Shown here: positions 11,083 to 19,813 of the stretch, piece by piece | How the letters are laid out: each line of letters begins with the position of its first letter | Numbering within the stretch: the first letter of the stretch is position 1 | Origin: Serratia nematodiphila DZ0503SBS1 | GTDB taxonomy: Bacteria; Pseudomonadota; Gammaproteobacteria; Enterobacterales; Enterobacteriaceae | Length of the DNA: 64,000 nt | NCBI RefSeq assembly: GCF_000738675.1 | Contig: NZ_JPUX01000001.1 | Span: 1,984,001-2,048,000, forward strand | Reading direction: 5' to 3' | Notes under the pieces: generated by a model | The model's input: the letters and a program-made list of their open reading frames with translations, nothing else | The model's database searches: none | What the model was told of the DNA's origin: nothing | Made by a program: the position numbers and the translations under genes

Positions 11083-11284
11083 AAAAAAAAGCACCGCAAG
11101 TTTTGCGGTGCTGCATAAAATCACTATGGACAGACAGGGTAAATGTACAGGAAGTGAAAAAACAGTAGCCTAGCTACCATGTCCGGAATCGCCGGACAAT
11201 TTGCAAACACAACATCACAACCACAAGCCAAAAGTTCATCGGCGTCCTCGACACCCACTCCCTTTTCGTTCCGGCCCGGGAAGT
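11083..11284 (-). ncRNA. gcvB: GcvB small regulatory RNA
   Basis: GcvB is an Hfq-dependent sRNA that represses many amino-acid and peptide transport mRNAs. The minus strand from 11284 begins ACTTCCCGGGCCGGAACG and contains the GU-rich R1 seed region (GGTTGTGATGTTGTGTTTGC). The conserved block TTTCACTTCCTGTACATTTACC follows, then CTGTCTGTCCATAGTGA. It ends in a 9-bp terminator hairpin (11091-11111) followed by eight T residues. The length is about 202 nt, against about 205 in E. coli. It lies divergent from gcvA and convergent with ygdI, as expected. The terminator may also serve ygdI from the other side. Confidence 0.95.
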
Positions 11285-11290
11285 GCCGCC

Positions 11291-11319
11291 ACTATAGGTA
11301 TTTGCTGGCGCATCCTCAA
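11291..11319 (-). promoter_or_regulatory. gcvB promoter
   Basis: On the minus strand, -35 TTGAGG (11314-11319) and -10 TATAGT (11291-11296) are 17 bp apart and end seven bases before the inferred GcvB 5' end. GcvA and GcvR are known to control this promoter in E. coli. A TATAAT at 11329-11334 on the plus strand is a candidate -10 for gcvA, so the two promoters nearly overlap. Confidence 0.75.
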
Positions 11320-11458
11320 CGGACAAATTATAATGGCTCGGATAAAAAAAACTAATGGCAATACGCCGTTAGCGTTTACCGATGGCTTGCCACGCAAAGC
11401 CGCCCGATTTTCGGCGCCGAATCATTCGGATTAATGTTACACAAAAGTAGCTAATTTA

Positions 11459-12376
11459 ATGTCTAAACGCTTACCTCCCCTCAATGCGCTGCGCGTGTTC
11501 GATGCGGCCGCTCGCCACCTGAGTTTCACCAAGGCGGCGGAAGAGCTGTTCGTGACCCAGGCCGCGGTGAGCCACCAGATCAAGTCGCTGGAGGACTTCC
11601 TCGGGCTGAAGCTGTTTCGTCGGCGCAACCGCTCGCTGCTGCTGACCGAAGAGGGGCAAAGTTACTACCTCGATATCAAGGAGATCTTCTCTTCGATCAA
11701 CGAGGCGACGCGCAAGCTGCAGGCGCGCAGCGCCAAGGGGGCATTGACCGTCAGTCTGCCGCCGAGCTTCGCCATTCAGTGGCTGGTGCCGCGCCTTTCC
11801 GGCTTTAACTCAGCTTATCCGGGGATCGATGTGCGCATCCAGGCGGTGGACCGTGAAGAAGACAAGCTGGCGGACGACGTCGATGTGGCGATTTTCTACG
11901 GCCGCGGCAATTGGCCGGGGCTGCGCGCCGAGCGCCTGTATGCGGAATATCTGCTGCCGGTGTGTTCGCCGAGCCTGCTGACCGGCGATCATCCGCTGAA
12001 AACCGCAGACGATCTGGCTTATCATACGCTGCTGCATGACGTTTCACGCCGCGACTGGCTGGCCTATACGCGCCAGCTGGGGTTGCAGCACATCAACGTG
12101 CAGCAGGGGCCGATCTTCAGCCACAGCGCCATGGTGGTGCAGGCGGCGGTGCACGGCCAGGGCGTGGCGCTGGTGAATAACGTGATGGCGCAAACCGAGA
12201 TCGAAGCCGGTCGCCTGGTGTGCCCGTTCAACGATGTGTTGGTCAGTAAAAACGCTTTTTATCTGGTATGTCATGACAGCCAGGCAGAACTGGGTAAAAT
12301 AGCCGCCTTCCGGCAGTGGATCCTGGCGCGCGCCGCCAGCGAACAAGAGAAGTTCCGCTTCCGCTACGAACAATAA
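11459..12376 (+). CDS. gcvA: Glycine cleavage system transcriptional regulator GcvA
   Basis: GcvA is a LysR-type regulator that activates gcvTHP with glycine, represses it with GcvR and purines, and activates gcvB. Its 305 residues equal the E. coli length. The N-terminal winged helix-turn-helix (about residues 5-64) contains LSFTKAAEELFVTQAAVSHQIKSLE, whose 'FTKAAEELFVTQAAVSHQI' core is typical of the family. A LysR substrate-binding domain covers about 90-295. The divergent arrangement with gcvB is diagnostic. A GC-rich hairpin with a T-rich tail follows the stop. Confidence 0.96.
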   Translation: MSKRLPPLNALRVFDAAARHLSFTKAAEELFVTQAAVSHQIKSLEDFLGLKLFRRRNRSLLLTEEGQSYYLDIKEIFSSINEATRKLQARSAKGALTVSLPPSFAIQWLVPRLSGFNSAYPGIDVRIQAVDREEDKLADDVDVAIFYGRGNWPGLRAERLYAEYLLPVCSPSLLTGDHPLKTADDLAYHTLLHDVSRRDWLAYTRQLGLQHINVQQGPIFSHSAMVVQAAVHGQGVALVNNVMAQTEIEAGRLVCPFNDVLVSKNAFYLVCHDSQAELGKIAAFRQWILARAASEQEKFRFRYEQ

Positions 12377-12378
12377 GG

Positions 12379-12411
12379 CCGGCCGCCGCCTTGCCGCGGC
12401 CGGTGATTTTT
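12379..12411 (+). terminator. gcvA terminator
   Basis: An 8-bp perfect stem CCGGCCGC/GCGGCCGG with a 9-base loop is followed by TGATTTTTA, starting three bases past the gcvA stop. Confidence 0.65.
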
Positions 12412-12427
12412 AATGGGATAGATCACG

Positions 12428-12823
12428 ATGAGCAGCCGTTCCATGCTGGTTTTCGCCGCTATCAGCGGCTTTGTGTTTGTCGCGTTGGGCGCATTCGGCG
12501 CGCATGTGTTAAGCGGCACGCTGGGCGCCAACGAAATGGCCTGGATCCGCACCGGGCTGGAATATCAGGGGTTCCACACCCTGGCCATCCTGGCGCTGGC
12601 GGTCGCAATGCAGCGCCGCGTGAGCCTGTGGTTTTACTGGAGCGGAGCGCTGTTGGCGTTCGGCACCGTGTTGTTCAGCGGCAGCCTCTATTGCCTGGCG
12701 CTGTCGCACCTGAAGGTCTGGGTATATATCACGCCGGTTGGCGGCGTGTGCTTCTTGATCGGCTGGATATTGATGTTGATTGGCGCTTTGCGTCTGAGGA
12801 AAAAGGCCGAGCGCCATGAATAA
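12428..12823 (+). CDS. ygdD: Inner membrane protein YgdD (DUF423)
   Basis: This 131-residue protein has four hydrophobic segments (about 7-27, 48-63, 70-90 and 97-119) and a charged C terminus ([11 protein letters not shown]). It matches the DUF423 family, whose members begin with a segment containing ALGAFGAH. The biochemical role is not established. It overlaps rlmM by 8 bases, so the two are co-transcribed and probably translationally coupled. Confidence 0.9.
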   Translation: MSSRSMLVFAAISGFVFVALGAFGAHVLSGTLGANEMAWIRTGLEYQGFHTLAILALAVAMQRRVSLWFYWSGALLAFGTVLFSGSLYCLALSHLKVWVYITPVGGVCFLIGWILMLIGALRLRKKAERHE

Positions 12824-13919
12824 GATTGTGTTGTACTGCCGCCCCGGCTTCGAAAAAGAGTGTGCGGCGGAGATCACCGATAAAGCCGCCCAGCTGGAGA
12901 TTTACGGCTTTGCGCGGGTAAAAGAGCACAGCGGTTACGTGTTGTTCGAATGCTATCATCCGGACGATGCCGACCGTCTGGCGCGGGAAATTCCGTTCCG
13001 CGAACTGATTTTCGCCCGCCAAATGATTGTGGTGGGGGAGCTGCTGCGCGATCTGCCGCCGGAAGATCGGGTATCGCCGATCGTCGGCATGCTGATCGGC
13101 GTGGTCGATCGCGGCGGCGAGCTGCGGGTGGAAGTGCCGGACACCAACGAAAGCAAAGAGCTGATGAAGTTCTGCCGCAAGCTGACGGTGCCGCTGCGCG
13201 CCGCGATGCGCGAGCAGAAGGTGCTGATGGCGCGCGAGAACCCGACTCGCCCGGTGGTGCATGTGTTTTTCATCGCGCCGGGCTGCTGCTATGTCGGTTA
13301 CTCCTACAGCAACAACAACTCACCGTTCTATATGGGCATTCCGCGTCTGCGTTTCCCGGCCGATGCGCCGAGCCGTTCGACGCTGAAGCTGGAAGAAGCG
13401 TTCCATGTGTTCATCCCCGCCGACGAGTGGGACGAGCGCCTGGCCAGCGGCATGCATGCGGTCGATCTGGGGGCCTGCCCGGGCGGCTGGACCTATCAGC
13501 TGGTGAAGCGCAGCATGATGGTGCATTCGGTGGATAACGGCCCGATGGCGCCGAGCCTGATGGAAACCGGCCAGGTGACGCACCACCGCGCCGACGGCTT
13601 CAAGTTCGAGCCGAACAGCAGCAAGATCTACTGGCTGGTGTGCGACATGGTGGAGAAACCGGCGAAGGTGACCAGCCTGATGATTCAGTGGCTGGTGAAA
13701 GGCTGGTGCCGTGAAGCGATCTTTAACCTCAAGCTGCCGATGAAAAAGCGCTACGAGGAAGTGTCGCAAAACCTGATGAGCATTCGCGAAGCGTTGGGCG
13801 CCGCCGGCATCAGCGCTGAAGTGCACGCCAAGCAGCTGTATCACGATCGCGAAGAGATCACCGTACACGTGCGCCGCATGTGGTCGGCGGTGCCGGGCCG
13901 CCGCGACGAGCGCGATTAA
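12816..13919 (+). CDS. rlmM: 23S rRNA 2'-O-ribose C2498 methyltransferase RlmM
   Basis: RlmM methylates the 2'-OH of C2498 in the peptidyl-transferase region of 23S rRNA, using SAM. Its 367 residues compare with 366 in E. coli. An N-terminal THUMP-like RNA-binding part is followed by the Rossmann methyltransferase domain. That domain has the SAM site [15 protein letters not shown] and the conserved [10 protein letters not shown], which forms part of the K-D-K-E type active site. The start lies inside the ygdD 3' end. A strong inverted repeat shared with convergent xni follows. Confidence 0.96.
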   Translation: MNKIVLYCRPGFEKECAAEITDKAAQLEIYGFARVKEHSGYVLFECYHPDDADRLAREIPFRELIFARQMIVVGELLRDLPPEDRVSPIVGMLIGVVDRGGELRVEVPDTNESKELMKFCRKLTVPLRAAMREQKVLMARENPTRPVVHVFFIAPGCCYVGYSYSNNNSPFYMGIPRLRFPADAPSRSTLKLEEAFHVFIPADEWDERLASGMHAVDLGACPGGWTYQLVKRSMMVHSVDNGPMAPSLMETGQVTHHRADGFKFEPNSSKIYWLVCDMVEKPAKVTSLMIQWLVKGWCREAIFNLKLPMKKRYEEVSQNLMSIREALGAAGISAEVHAKQLYHDREEITVHVRRMWSAVPGRRDERD

Positions 13920-13938
13920 CCGCGTGAAGCCTTGATGA

Positions 13939-13964
13939 AGGGCGCTGCTTGCAGCGCCCTTATT
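13939..13964. terminator. Hairpin between convergent rlmM and xni
   Basis: A 10-bp perfect stem AGGGCGCTGC/GCAGCGCCCT with a 2-base TT loop ends exactly at the xni stop codon. The rightward tail is TATT. It probably terminates rlmM and may act on both strands. Confidence 0.6.
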
Positions 13965-14718
13965 GTATCGGCAGGCGCAGCTGCTGCAGGTTGCCGTCCA
14001 GCGACAGATCGGTGCGCAGCGTGGCGACCCGTTTGCTGACGTAGGCCAGCTCGCGGTGCTGCTCCAGCTTACCGCGCCATTTTTCCGGCACCTGCTCCAG
14101 GTGCTGATAAAGCCCGTCCAGACTGCCCGACTGCTGCAGCAGCAGCACGGCGGTTTTCGGCCCGATGCCGGCCACGCCGGGGATCTTGCTGCTGCCGATC
14201 CCCGCCAACCCCCAGTAGTCCGGCAGCTGCTGCGGCTGCACGCCAAACTCCTGTTGTACGAAAGGCATATCCAGCCAGCGTTTCTGGAAGTAATCGCGAA
14301 TTTGTACGTTCGGCGCCAGCAGTTGGCAATAGCCTTTGTCGGTGGAGACGATGGTCACCTGGTGGCCGCCGCAGGCGACCTTCGCCGCCAGCGTGGCCGC
14401 CAGATCGTCCGCCTCATTGCCGGGCGAATGCCAGCTGGCGACGCCCAGTTCGGCGAAGGCTTCGCGCAGCTGCGGCATCTCCTGCTGCAGGTTTTCCGGC
14501 ATCGGCGAGCGCCCGGCCTTGTAGTCCGGCAGAATTTGGTGGCGCCAGCTGTCGCTGCGGTCGTCCTCGTCGAATACCGCCACCGCGTGGGTCGGGCGGC
14601 TGTGCTGGAGCAACTGCTGCAGCGCGTGGCGGCAGGCGTTGACGCAAGGGGAGCCCTGCACGGCGTGAATGCGGCGGATGAGGTTCAGGGCGTCGACAAT
14701 CAGTAGGTGTATCATCAT
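13960..14718 (-). CDS. xni: Flap endonuclease Xni (ExoIX)
   Basis: Xni is a stand-alone 5'-nuclease domain related to the N-terminal exonuclease of DNA polymerase I; the E. coli protein has flap endonuclease activity. The 252 residues compare with 251. PIN-domain acidic residues are visible in [19 protein letters not shown] and [13 protein letters not shown]. The helix-hairpin-helix segment [13 protein letters not shown], which binds K+ and DNA, follows near residue 185. The ATG at 14718 aligns with the E. coli start (MAVHLLIVD); a second ATG at 14715 is possible. Xni lacks some of the metal site II aspartates of other FEN proteins, which is normal for this family. Confidence 0.93.
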   Translation of the reverse strand: MMIHLLIVDALNLIRRIHAVQGSPCVNACRHALQQLLQHSRPTHAVAVFDEDDRSDSWRHQILPDYKAGRSPMPENLQQEMPQLREAFAELGVASWHSPGNEADDLAATLAAKVACGGHQVTIVSTDKGYCQLLAPNVQIRDYFQKRWLDMPFVQQEFGVQPQQLPDYWGLAGIGSSKIPGVAGIGPKTAVLLLQQSGSLDGLYQHLEQVPEKWRGKLEQHRELAYVSKRVATLRTDLSLDGNLQQLRLPIQ

Positions 14719-14733
14719 GGGCGGTAAGGTCAG

Positions 14734-14761
14734 AAAAAACAGGGCGGCCGTTACGCCGCCC
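14734..14761 (-). terminator. ppnN terminator
   Basis: On the minus strand a 7-bp GGGCGGC/GCCGCCC stem with a 6-base loop is followed by TGTTTTTT, beginning 12 bases after the ppnN stop and ahead of xni. Confidence 0.7.
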
Positions 14762-14772
14762 GGGATTGAGGG

Positions 14773-16137
14773 TCAGGCGACGATTTCGTAGCAGGGCACA
14801 TAGGCGCTGCCCGGCAGCTTCATGCGGTGCTGGGCAACAAAGCCCTGCAGCAGGCTATCCATCTGCTTCATCATTTGCGGTTCGCCGTGCAGCTTGTACG
14901 GGCCGAACTGCTCAATGGCGTGGATGCCGTTTTCCTTCACGTTGCCGGCCACGATGCCGGAGAAGGCGCGGCGCAGCGCGGCGGCCAATTGCTCCGGCGG
15001 CTGGTTCGGATACAGGTTGAGGTTCGCCATGTTCTCGTGGGTCGGCTCGAACGGCAGCTGCAGATCCGGCGCGATGCGGATCGACCAGTTAAAGCTGTAG
15101 GCGTCGCCGGTGTTGCGGCGGTTTTCCTTCACCAGCGGCATGGCTTTTTTCATCTGCCGCGCCACTTCTGCCGGATCGTCGATGATGATGGTGTAATGGC
15201 GGCGCGCTTCGTCGCCCAGCGTGTTCATGATGAACTCGTCCAGTACGCGGAAGTAGTCGGCGCTCTCTTTCGGCCCGGTCAGGATCAGCGGCAGCACCTG
15301 TTCACTGTTCTCCGGGTTCATCAGGATACCCAACAGGTACAGCAGCTCTTCGGCGGTGCCTACGCCGCCCGGGAAGATAATGATGCCATGCGCGATGCGC
15401 ACGAAGGCTTCCAGGCGTTTTTCGATGTCCGGCATGATCACCAGCTCGTTCACTAGCGGGTTAGGCGGCTCGGCGGCGATGATCGAAGGCTCGGTCATGC
15501 CGATAAAGCGGCTGTTGCGGTAACGCTGTTGCGCGTGACCGACCGCCGCGCCTTTCATCGGCGCTTCCATGGCGCCCGGCCCGCAGCCGGTGCAGATGTT
15601 GAGCTCGCGCAGGCCCAGCTGGCTGCCGACCTTGCGCGCGTACAGATATTCGTTCTCGTTGATCGAGTGCCCGCCCCAGCACACCACCATGTTGGGATCT
15701 TCATCCAGATGCAGCGTGCGTGCATTGCGCAGGATCGAGAACACCAGGTTGGTGATGTGGGCCGAGTTTTCCAGGTTCAGGTGTTGGAAACGGCCGGCGC
15801 TGGCGATTTGGCCGTGCACGAACAGAATGTCGCGCAACACGGCGAACAGGTTGGCCTGCAGCGAGCGGATGAGGCGGCCGTCGACGAACGCCTCTTCCGG
15901 CGGGTTGACCAGCTCCAGCTTCACCCCGCGCTCGCGGCGCAGCACGTTGATGTCGAAGGTTTCATAGCGCGACAGCAGCTGTTTGCTGTTGTCGGTTTGG
16001 CTGCCGGAGTTCAACACGGCCAGCGAACAGTTGCGGAACAGGCGGTACAGGTCGCTGCTGGCGGTGCGCTTCAGCATGTCTACTTCCAGCTGCGACAATA
16101 AATCCATAGAGCCAAGCGGGCTGATGTGTGTAATCAA
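14773..16137 (-). CDS. ppnN: Pyrimidine/purine nucleotide 5'-monophosphate nucleosidase PpnN
   Basis: PpnN cleaves the N-glycosidic bond of nucleoside 5'-monophosphates and is stimulated by (p)ppGpp in E. coli. Its 454 residues equal the E. coli length, with near-identical N terminus [12 protein letters not shown]. The LOG-like catalytic motif [19 protein letters not shown] lies centrally; upstream [17 protein letters not shown] and [17 protein letters not shown] form the nucleotide site. Translation starts at TTG (16135-16137), supported by AGGAG five bases upstream. The gene is co-oriented with queF upstream and xni downstream, and has its own terminator. Confidence 0.95.
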   Translation of the reverse strand: MITHISPLGSMDLLSQLEVDMLKRTASSDLYRLFRNCSLAVLNSGSQTDNSKQLLSRYETFDINVLRRERGVKLELVNPPEEAFVDGRLIRSLQANLFAVLRDILFVHGQIASAGRFQHLNLENSAHITNLVFSILRNARTLHLDEDPNMVVCWGGHSINENEYLYARKVGSQLGLRELNICTGCGPGAMEAPMKGAAVGHAQQRYRNSRFIGMTEPSIIAAEPPNPLVNELVIMPDIEKRLEAFVRIAHGIIIFPGGVGTAEELLYLLGILMNPENSEQVLPLILTGPKESADYFRVLDEFIMNTLGDEARRHYTIIIDDPAEVARQMKKAMPLVKENRRNTGDAYSFNWSIRIAPDLQLPFEPTHENMANLNLYPNQPPEQLAAALRRAFSGIVAGNVKENGIHAIEQFGPYKLHGEPQMMKQMDSLLQGFVAQHRMKLPGSAYVPCYEIVA

Positions 16138-16329
16138 GGTAACTCCTTTGCACCCGGTGCGGGGCGGTAGTAATCCATACGCAGCAAAACAGCATCTCGT
16201 TATGGTTGGCGTGCTGCGGCGCAGCGGGCGCTCTGCCCGGCCGCTGCCTCGTTTTAACCTTACCGCCGTCCCTGGGCTTTTACCAACATAAACCGCTCGT
16301 TAGCTCAGTTGTTGAGCAATGTTTCGCAC
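16138..16329. other. ppnN-queF intergenic gap with a tRNA-like fragment
   Basis: This 192-bp gap has no convincing ORF. Plus-strand positions 16294-16319 read CCGCTCGTTAGCTCAGTTGTTGAGCA. Bases 16297-16311 (TCGTTAGCTCAGTTG) equal the 5' end and D-arm of a tRNA such as tRNA-Lys, and GAGCA closes the D-stem as in a tRNA. No anticodon arm or 3' half follows, and the queF stop codon begins 12 bases later. It could be a tRNA remnant left by an old integration, or a chance match. Confidence 0.4.
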
Positions 16330-17175
16330 TTATTGGCGCGCCAGGCGGCCGTGCGCGGGTGCGAATACGACGTTGCTGCGCCACGGGTTGATGTCCAGCC
16401 CGCCGCGGCGGGTGTAGCGGGCGTAAACCGTCAGGCTTTGCGGCCGGCAGTAGCGCATCAGATCGTTGAAGATGCGCTCGACACACTGCTCGTGGAATTC
16501 GTTGTGGTGGCGGAAGGAGACCAGGTAGCGCAGCAGCGCTTCGCGATCGATCTTGCCGCCGCGGTAGCTTATCTGCACCGATCCCCAGTCCGGTTGATGG
16601 GTGATCAGGCAGTTGGACTTCAGCAGGTGGCTGACCAGTTGCTCTTCCACCACCTCTTCACCGGCGGCGTTCAGCAGGTAGTCGGCGTTGAACTCATAAT
16701 TGTCGATGCGGATATCCTGCTGGTCGATGCAGTCGCCGGCCAGACGGGCGATCGGCGTGCCTTCCAGCTGCTCGACGCTGAACAGGGTGACGTTTACCTC
16801 GCCCTGGGCACAGGCAGACAGATCGCGCTGCAGGGTGCTGCGCACCGTTTCCCAATCGGCGAACGGGGTTTGGTTGAAGCTGTTGAGATACAGTTTGAAG
16901 CTTTTCGATTCGATCAGGTTCAGGCTGTCGGCGTTGAGGCTGATCTCGCCGACCGCCACCTGCGGCAGCCCGTTGGCGTTCAGCCAGGAGAGTTCGTACA
17001 GCGTCCAGATGTCCGCGCCGTGGAAGGGCAGGTTGTCGGGATACAGCCCCAGCGGCTCGCGGTTCATGCTGCGCGGCACCGCCTGCAGCAACGTGGCGTC
17101 GTAGCGATCGCGGTAGGCGGTGGGTTTGCCCAGCGTCAGCCCTGACAGGGCCTGGTGGTCTTGATAGGAGGACAT
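16330..17175 (-). CDS. queF: NADPH-dependent 7-cyano-7-deazaguanine reductase QueF
   Basis: QueF reduces preQ0 to preQ1 in queuosine biosynthesis. Its 281 residues compare with 282 in E. coli, so this is the long (two-domain, YqcD-type) form. The QueF motif [15 protein letters not shown] lies centrally, and the catalytic cysteine is in [17 protein letters not shown], where it forms the thioimide with the nitrile substrate. The C-terminal block [18 protein letters not shown] is conserved. AGGAG precedes the ATG. It is divergent from syd across 63 bp. Confidence 0.96.
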   Translation of the reverse strand: MSSYQDHQALSGLTLGKPTAYRDRYDATLLQAVPRSMNREPLGLYPDNLPFHGADIWTLYELSWLNANGLPQVAVGEISLNADSLNLIESKSFKLYLNSFNQTPFADWETVRSTLQRDLSACAQGEVNVTLFSVEQLEGTPIARLAGDCIDQQDIRIDNYEFNADYLLNAAGEEVVEEQLVSHLLKSNCLITHQPDWGSVQISYRGGKIDREALLRYLVSFRHHNEFHEQCVERIFNDLMRYCRPQSLTVYARYTRRGGLDINPWRSNVVFAPAHGRLARQ

Positions 17176-17238
17176 CTGCTGTCACCTCGCTCAGAGATAG
17201 GTACAATGGCCGTCAGTTTAACGTATGCGAGAAAGAAT

Positions 17239-17787
17239 ATGGACCATGATGTATCGCACGCTCTGCGTGAATTCACTCAACGCTATGTCGAGTTGTGGCA
17301 GCAAGCGCGCGGCCACGCGCCGGCCAGCCAGGCATTGTACGGCGTGCCGTCGCCCTGCATCGTGGAGAATCGCGAGGACGAGGTGCTGTGGTTGCCGCAG
17401 CCTTTCGAGCCGGCGGCGACGCTGGAGAAGGTAGAAGCCGCGCTGGAGCTGAGTTTGCAGCCGGATGCGCACCGTTTTTACACGCAGCAATACGCGGGCG
17501 ACATGAGCGCGCAATTTGGGGAGCATCGCCTGAGCCTGCTGCAGGTCTGGAGCGAGGAGGATTTCATCCGCCTGCAGGAGAACCTGATCGGCCATCTGGT
17601 GACGCAAAAGCGCCTCAAATTGTCACCGACCCTCTTCCTGGCGACCACCGAATCCGAGATGACGATGGTGTCGCTGTGCAACGTCAGCGGCAACGTGGTG
17701 CTGGAGCAATTCGGCAGCGATAAGCGCACCTTGTTGGCGGCGACGCTGGGGAATTTCCTCGATGCGCTGCGCCCGGTGCTGGACTGA
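17239..17787 (+). CDS. syd: SecY-interacting protein Syd
   Basis: Syd binds the cytoplasmic face of SecY and may monitor assembly of the SecYEG translocon. From the ATG at 17239 ([12 protein letters not shown]) the product is 182 residues, against 181 in E. coli. Conserved blocks are [20 protein letters not shown] and [20 protein letters not shown] followed by [11 protein letters not shown] reading from 17155 would add an unrelated leader that overlaps the queF start region. The next gene on this strand is csrB, as in E. coli. Confidence 0.93.
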   Translation: MDHDVSHALREFTQRYVELWQQARGHAPASQALYGVPSPCIVENREDEVLWLPQPFEPAATLEKVEAALELSLQPDAHRFYTQQYAGDMSAQFGEHRLSLLQVWSEEDFIRLQENLIGHLVTQKRLKLSPTLFLATTESEMTMVSLCNVSGNVVLEQFGSDKRTLLAATLGNFLDALRPVLD

Positions 17788-17812
17788 AGCGCGGCGGATT
17801 CGCCGCCGCCCG

Positions 17813-17962
17813 TGTAAGAGATCTCTCACACGGGCTGTGAGAGATCGCTCTTAATTTTTTTCACCTCTCTTTGGACCATGAGATTATTGTTATCCAGATC
17901 AATTGGTTAGAATTTCTTTAGGATAACTCTTAGTCTTAATTTAGTGTGAGACACCTCTCAAA
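17813..17962 (+). promoter_or_regulatory. UvrY (GacA-type) binding palindromes upstream of csrB
   Basis: TGTAAGAGATCTCTCACA at 17813-17830 is the exact reverse complement of the TGTGAGAGATCTCTTACA palindrome I recall as the E. coli csrB UvrY site. Two weaker copies follow: TGTGAGAGATCGCTCTTA (17836-17853) and TGTGAGACACCTCTCA (17945-17960). The first is centred about 185 bases before the inferred csrB start, close to the upstream location known in E. coli. This implies BarA-UvrY control of csrB. Confidence 0.75.
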
Positions 17963-18006
17963 CCCTTGTGATTCCGGGAAATTTGAGCGATCTTATCATT
18001 ACCGGC

Positions 18007-18350
18007 ACGGACCCGGCGGAGCAGGAAAGCATCAGGATGATGCAGCTTCAGGAAGAAGAAAGGGATGCGTTCAGGCAAGAGCGAGGGATGGCGTCAGGAG
18101 ATGCCCAGGATGTTTCAGGATAGAAACCAGGGACACCTCCAGGACGGAGATTGAGAGCCGGCACAGGACTGTCGGCGGGTCAGGAAGGCTGAGGAACCGC
18201 GTCAGGACGATGCTGCAGGATGATGCAAGGACCACTTGGTCAGGATGGCCGCAGGAAAAGTTTTCAAGGATTGAGCAGGGAGCACGCTGTGTAGCGGGAT
18301 AGCTATAAAACGAACCGGGGGCACTGTTAACGCAGTGCCCCCAACTTTTT
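18007..18350 (+). ncRNA. csrB: CsrB carbon storage regulatory RNA
   Basis: CsrB sequesters the RNA-binding protein CsrA. The roughly 345-nt plus-strand transcript carries more than twenty GGA motifs, many as CAGGA or CAGGATG, often in hairpin loops. These include ATCAGGATGATG, GGACACCTCCAGGACGGAG and GGTCAGGATGGCC. The block GGGTCAGGAAGGC and the 3' part (GGAAAAGTTTTCAAGGATTGAGCAGGGAGC, seen as GGAAAAGTT then CAAGGAT then GAGCAGGGAGC) match E. coli CsrB. It ends in a 10-bp GGGGGCACTG/CAGTGCCCCC terminator (18317-18342) and TTTTT. A -10 TATCAT (17994-17999) with weak -35 TTCCGG 16 bp upstream sets the start near 18007. It lies next to syd, as in E. coli. Confidence 0.93.
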
Positions 18351-18396
18351 GTTCTATCCCGCCGTGCGTGCTTCTCTGCTTAATCCATCGCCAGCG

Positions 18397-19635
18397 TTAA
18401 CCAATCGCGCCCAGCGTATCGCCTGCGCCCTGTTTTTTCGGCAGCAGGAACAGCGTGGCGTAGATATCCAGCAGGTAAATCGCCGCCAGCAGGCTGATAG
18501 CGGCGGTGAACGACACCTGCGTCACCAGCGCGCCGATCACCAATGGCCCCAGGCCGCCGACACCGCGCCCGAGATTGAACAGGATGTTTTGCGCGGTGGC
18601 GCGCGCCTGCACCGGGTAAGTATCGGAAATCAACGCGCCGTAGCCGCCTATCATGCCGTTAACGAACATGCCCATCACGGCGCCGGCGAACAACATCAGC
18701 ATCGGATCGCTCAACTGGGCGTAGCCGATCACCATCACCACCGCGCCGACCTGATACAGCACGAAAATCTTCCAGCGGGCGAAGCGGTCGGCCAGCACGC
18801 CAAACAGCCAGATGCCGAACGTCATGCCCACGACCGTCACCGCCGTCCACAGGCCGGACTTGGTGAGCGAGAAACCAAAGTTTTTCGCCAGGTAAGTCGG
18901 CATCCAGATCATCAGCCCGTAGTAACCGAAGTTCTGCACCGAACAGAGAATGAAGATGCCGATGCTGGCCTTGCCGGTGGCGCGATCCTTAAACAGCAGG
19001 CGCAAACGCTGCAGGAAGGAAAGCGGCTGCCCGGCGTCTTTCTGCCGCACGAATTCCTCCGGTTCGCCCAGCGTGCGGCGGATCAGGAATGACGCCAGCG
19101 CCGGCAGCAGGCCGACCAGGAACATGCCGCGCCAGCCGATGTGTTCCAGCAGCAGCGGCGTCAGGAAAGCGGCCGCCAGCACCCCCAACTGCCAGCCCAT
19201 GCCGACGTAAGCCGAAGCGCGATTGCGTTTCTCCGCCGGCCAGGCCTCGGCGATCAGCGCCATGCCGATGCCGAACTCGCCACCCAGCCCGATGCCCGCC
19301 AGGGTGCGATAGGCCAGCAGATCCCAATAGCCTTGCGCCACGGCGCACAGGCCGGTGAACAGGGAAAACATCAGGATGGTGATCGTCAGCACCCGGATGC
19401 GGCCGAAGCGATCGCTGAGGTGGCCAAAGATCACGCCGCCCAGCACCGCGCCGATCAGCGTCCAGGTGACCAGCGAACCGGCGGCCGATGAGGATAATCC
19501 CAATTCGATGCTGATGGCCGGCAGCATAAAGCCGAGGATCAGCAGGTCAAACCCGTCCATGGCATAACCGGTGACCGAGGCCAACATGGCCTTACCGGGC
19601 GTCGCGTGGTTTTTTTTCTCTGTTATTACGGACAT
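18397..19635 (-). CDS. MFS transporter, metabolite:H+ symporter type
   Basis: This 412-residue protein has about 12 hydrophobic segments. The first segment reads ASVTGYAMDGFDLLILGFML, with the DGFD motif of the aromatic-acid/sialic-acid/lactate symporter branch of the MFS. The loop 2-3 signature GHLSDRFGRIR and a second-half copy GVLADRFARWK are present, as is RTLAGIGLGGEFGIG in segment 4. The substrate cannot be told from sequence; an organic acid or an aromatic or nicotinate-like compound is plausible. It lies between csrB and yqcC, which are adjacent in E. coli, so it is an insertion relative to that genome. No partner catabolic genes are next to it. Confidence 0.8.
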   Translation of the reverse strand: MSVITEKKNHATPGKAMLASVTGYAMDGFDLLILGFMLPAISIELGLSSSAAGSLVTWTLIGAVLGGVIFGHLSDRFGRIRVLTITILMFSLFTGLCAVAQGYWDLLAYRTLAGIGLGGEFGIGMALIAEAWPAEKRNRASAYVGMGWQLGVLAAAFLTPLLLEHIGWRGMFLVGLLPALASFLIRRTLGEPEEFVRQKDAGQPLSFLQRLRLLFKDRATGKASIGIFILCSVQNFGYYGLMIWMPTYLAKNFGFSLTKSGLWTAVTVVGMTFGIWLFGVLADRFARWKIFVLYQVGAVVMVIGYAQLSDPMLMLFAGAVMGMFVNGMIGGYGALISDTYPVQARATAQNILFNLGRGVGGLGPLVIGALVTQVSFTAAISLLAAIYLLDIYATLFLLPKKQGAGDTLGAIG

Positions 19636-19813
19636 GAATCTTTATCTGTGTGGTGAATTCGGTGGGCCTATTGTGCCGCGCGACGGCGAACGTCACCAGA
19701 TAAAAACGGCGAGCTGTCTCAGGCGCGCCGAATTTGGGCTATAAAAATGCTATGCTTTGCCGCCTTTCAGCCAGAGCGCTGAATACCATGATGAAAAGAG
19801 ATCGGGAATGCAG

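Noticed and set aside
11201..11434. 77-codon frame between ygdI and gcvA
   Set aside because: It runs antisense through the gcvB 5' half and through the gcvB and gcvA promoters.
17791..17806. GCGGCG/CGCCGC repeat just after syd as a terminator
   Set aside because: Short palindrome with no T-run, in GC-rich sequence where such repeats arise by chance; possible but unsupported.
17946..18302. 118-codon frame in the syd-MFS gap
   Set aside because: The stretch is the csrB RNA; composition is dominated by AGGA repeats and there is no ribosome site.
18349..19092. 247-codon plus-strand frame opposite the MFS transporter
   Set aside because: Shadow of the transporter gene; rich in His, Gln and Arg with no domain.
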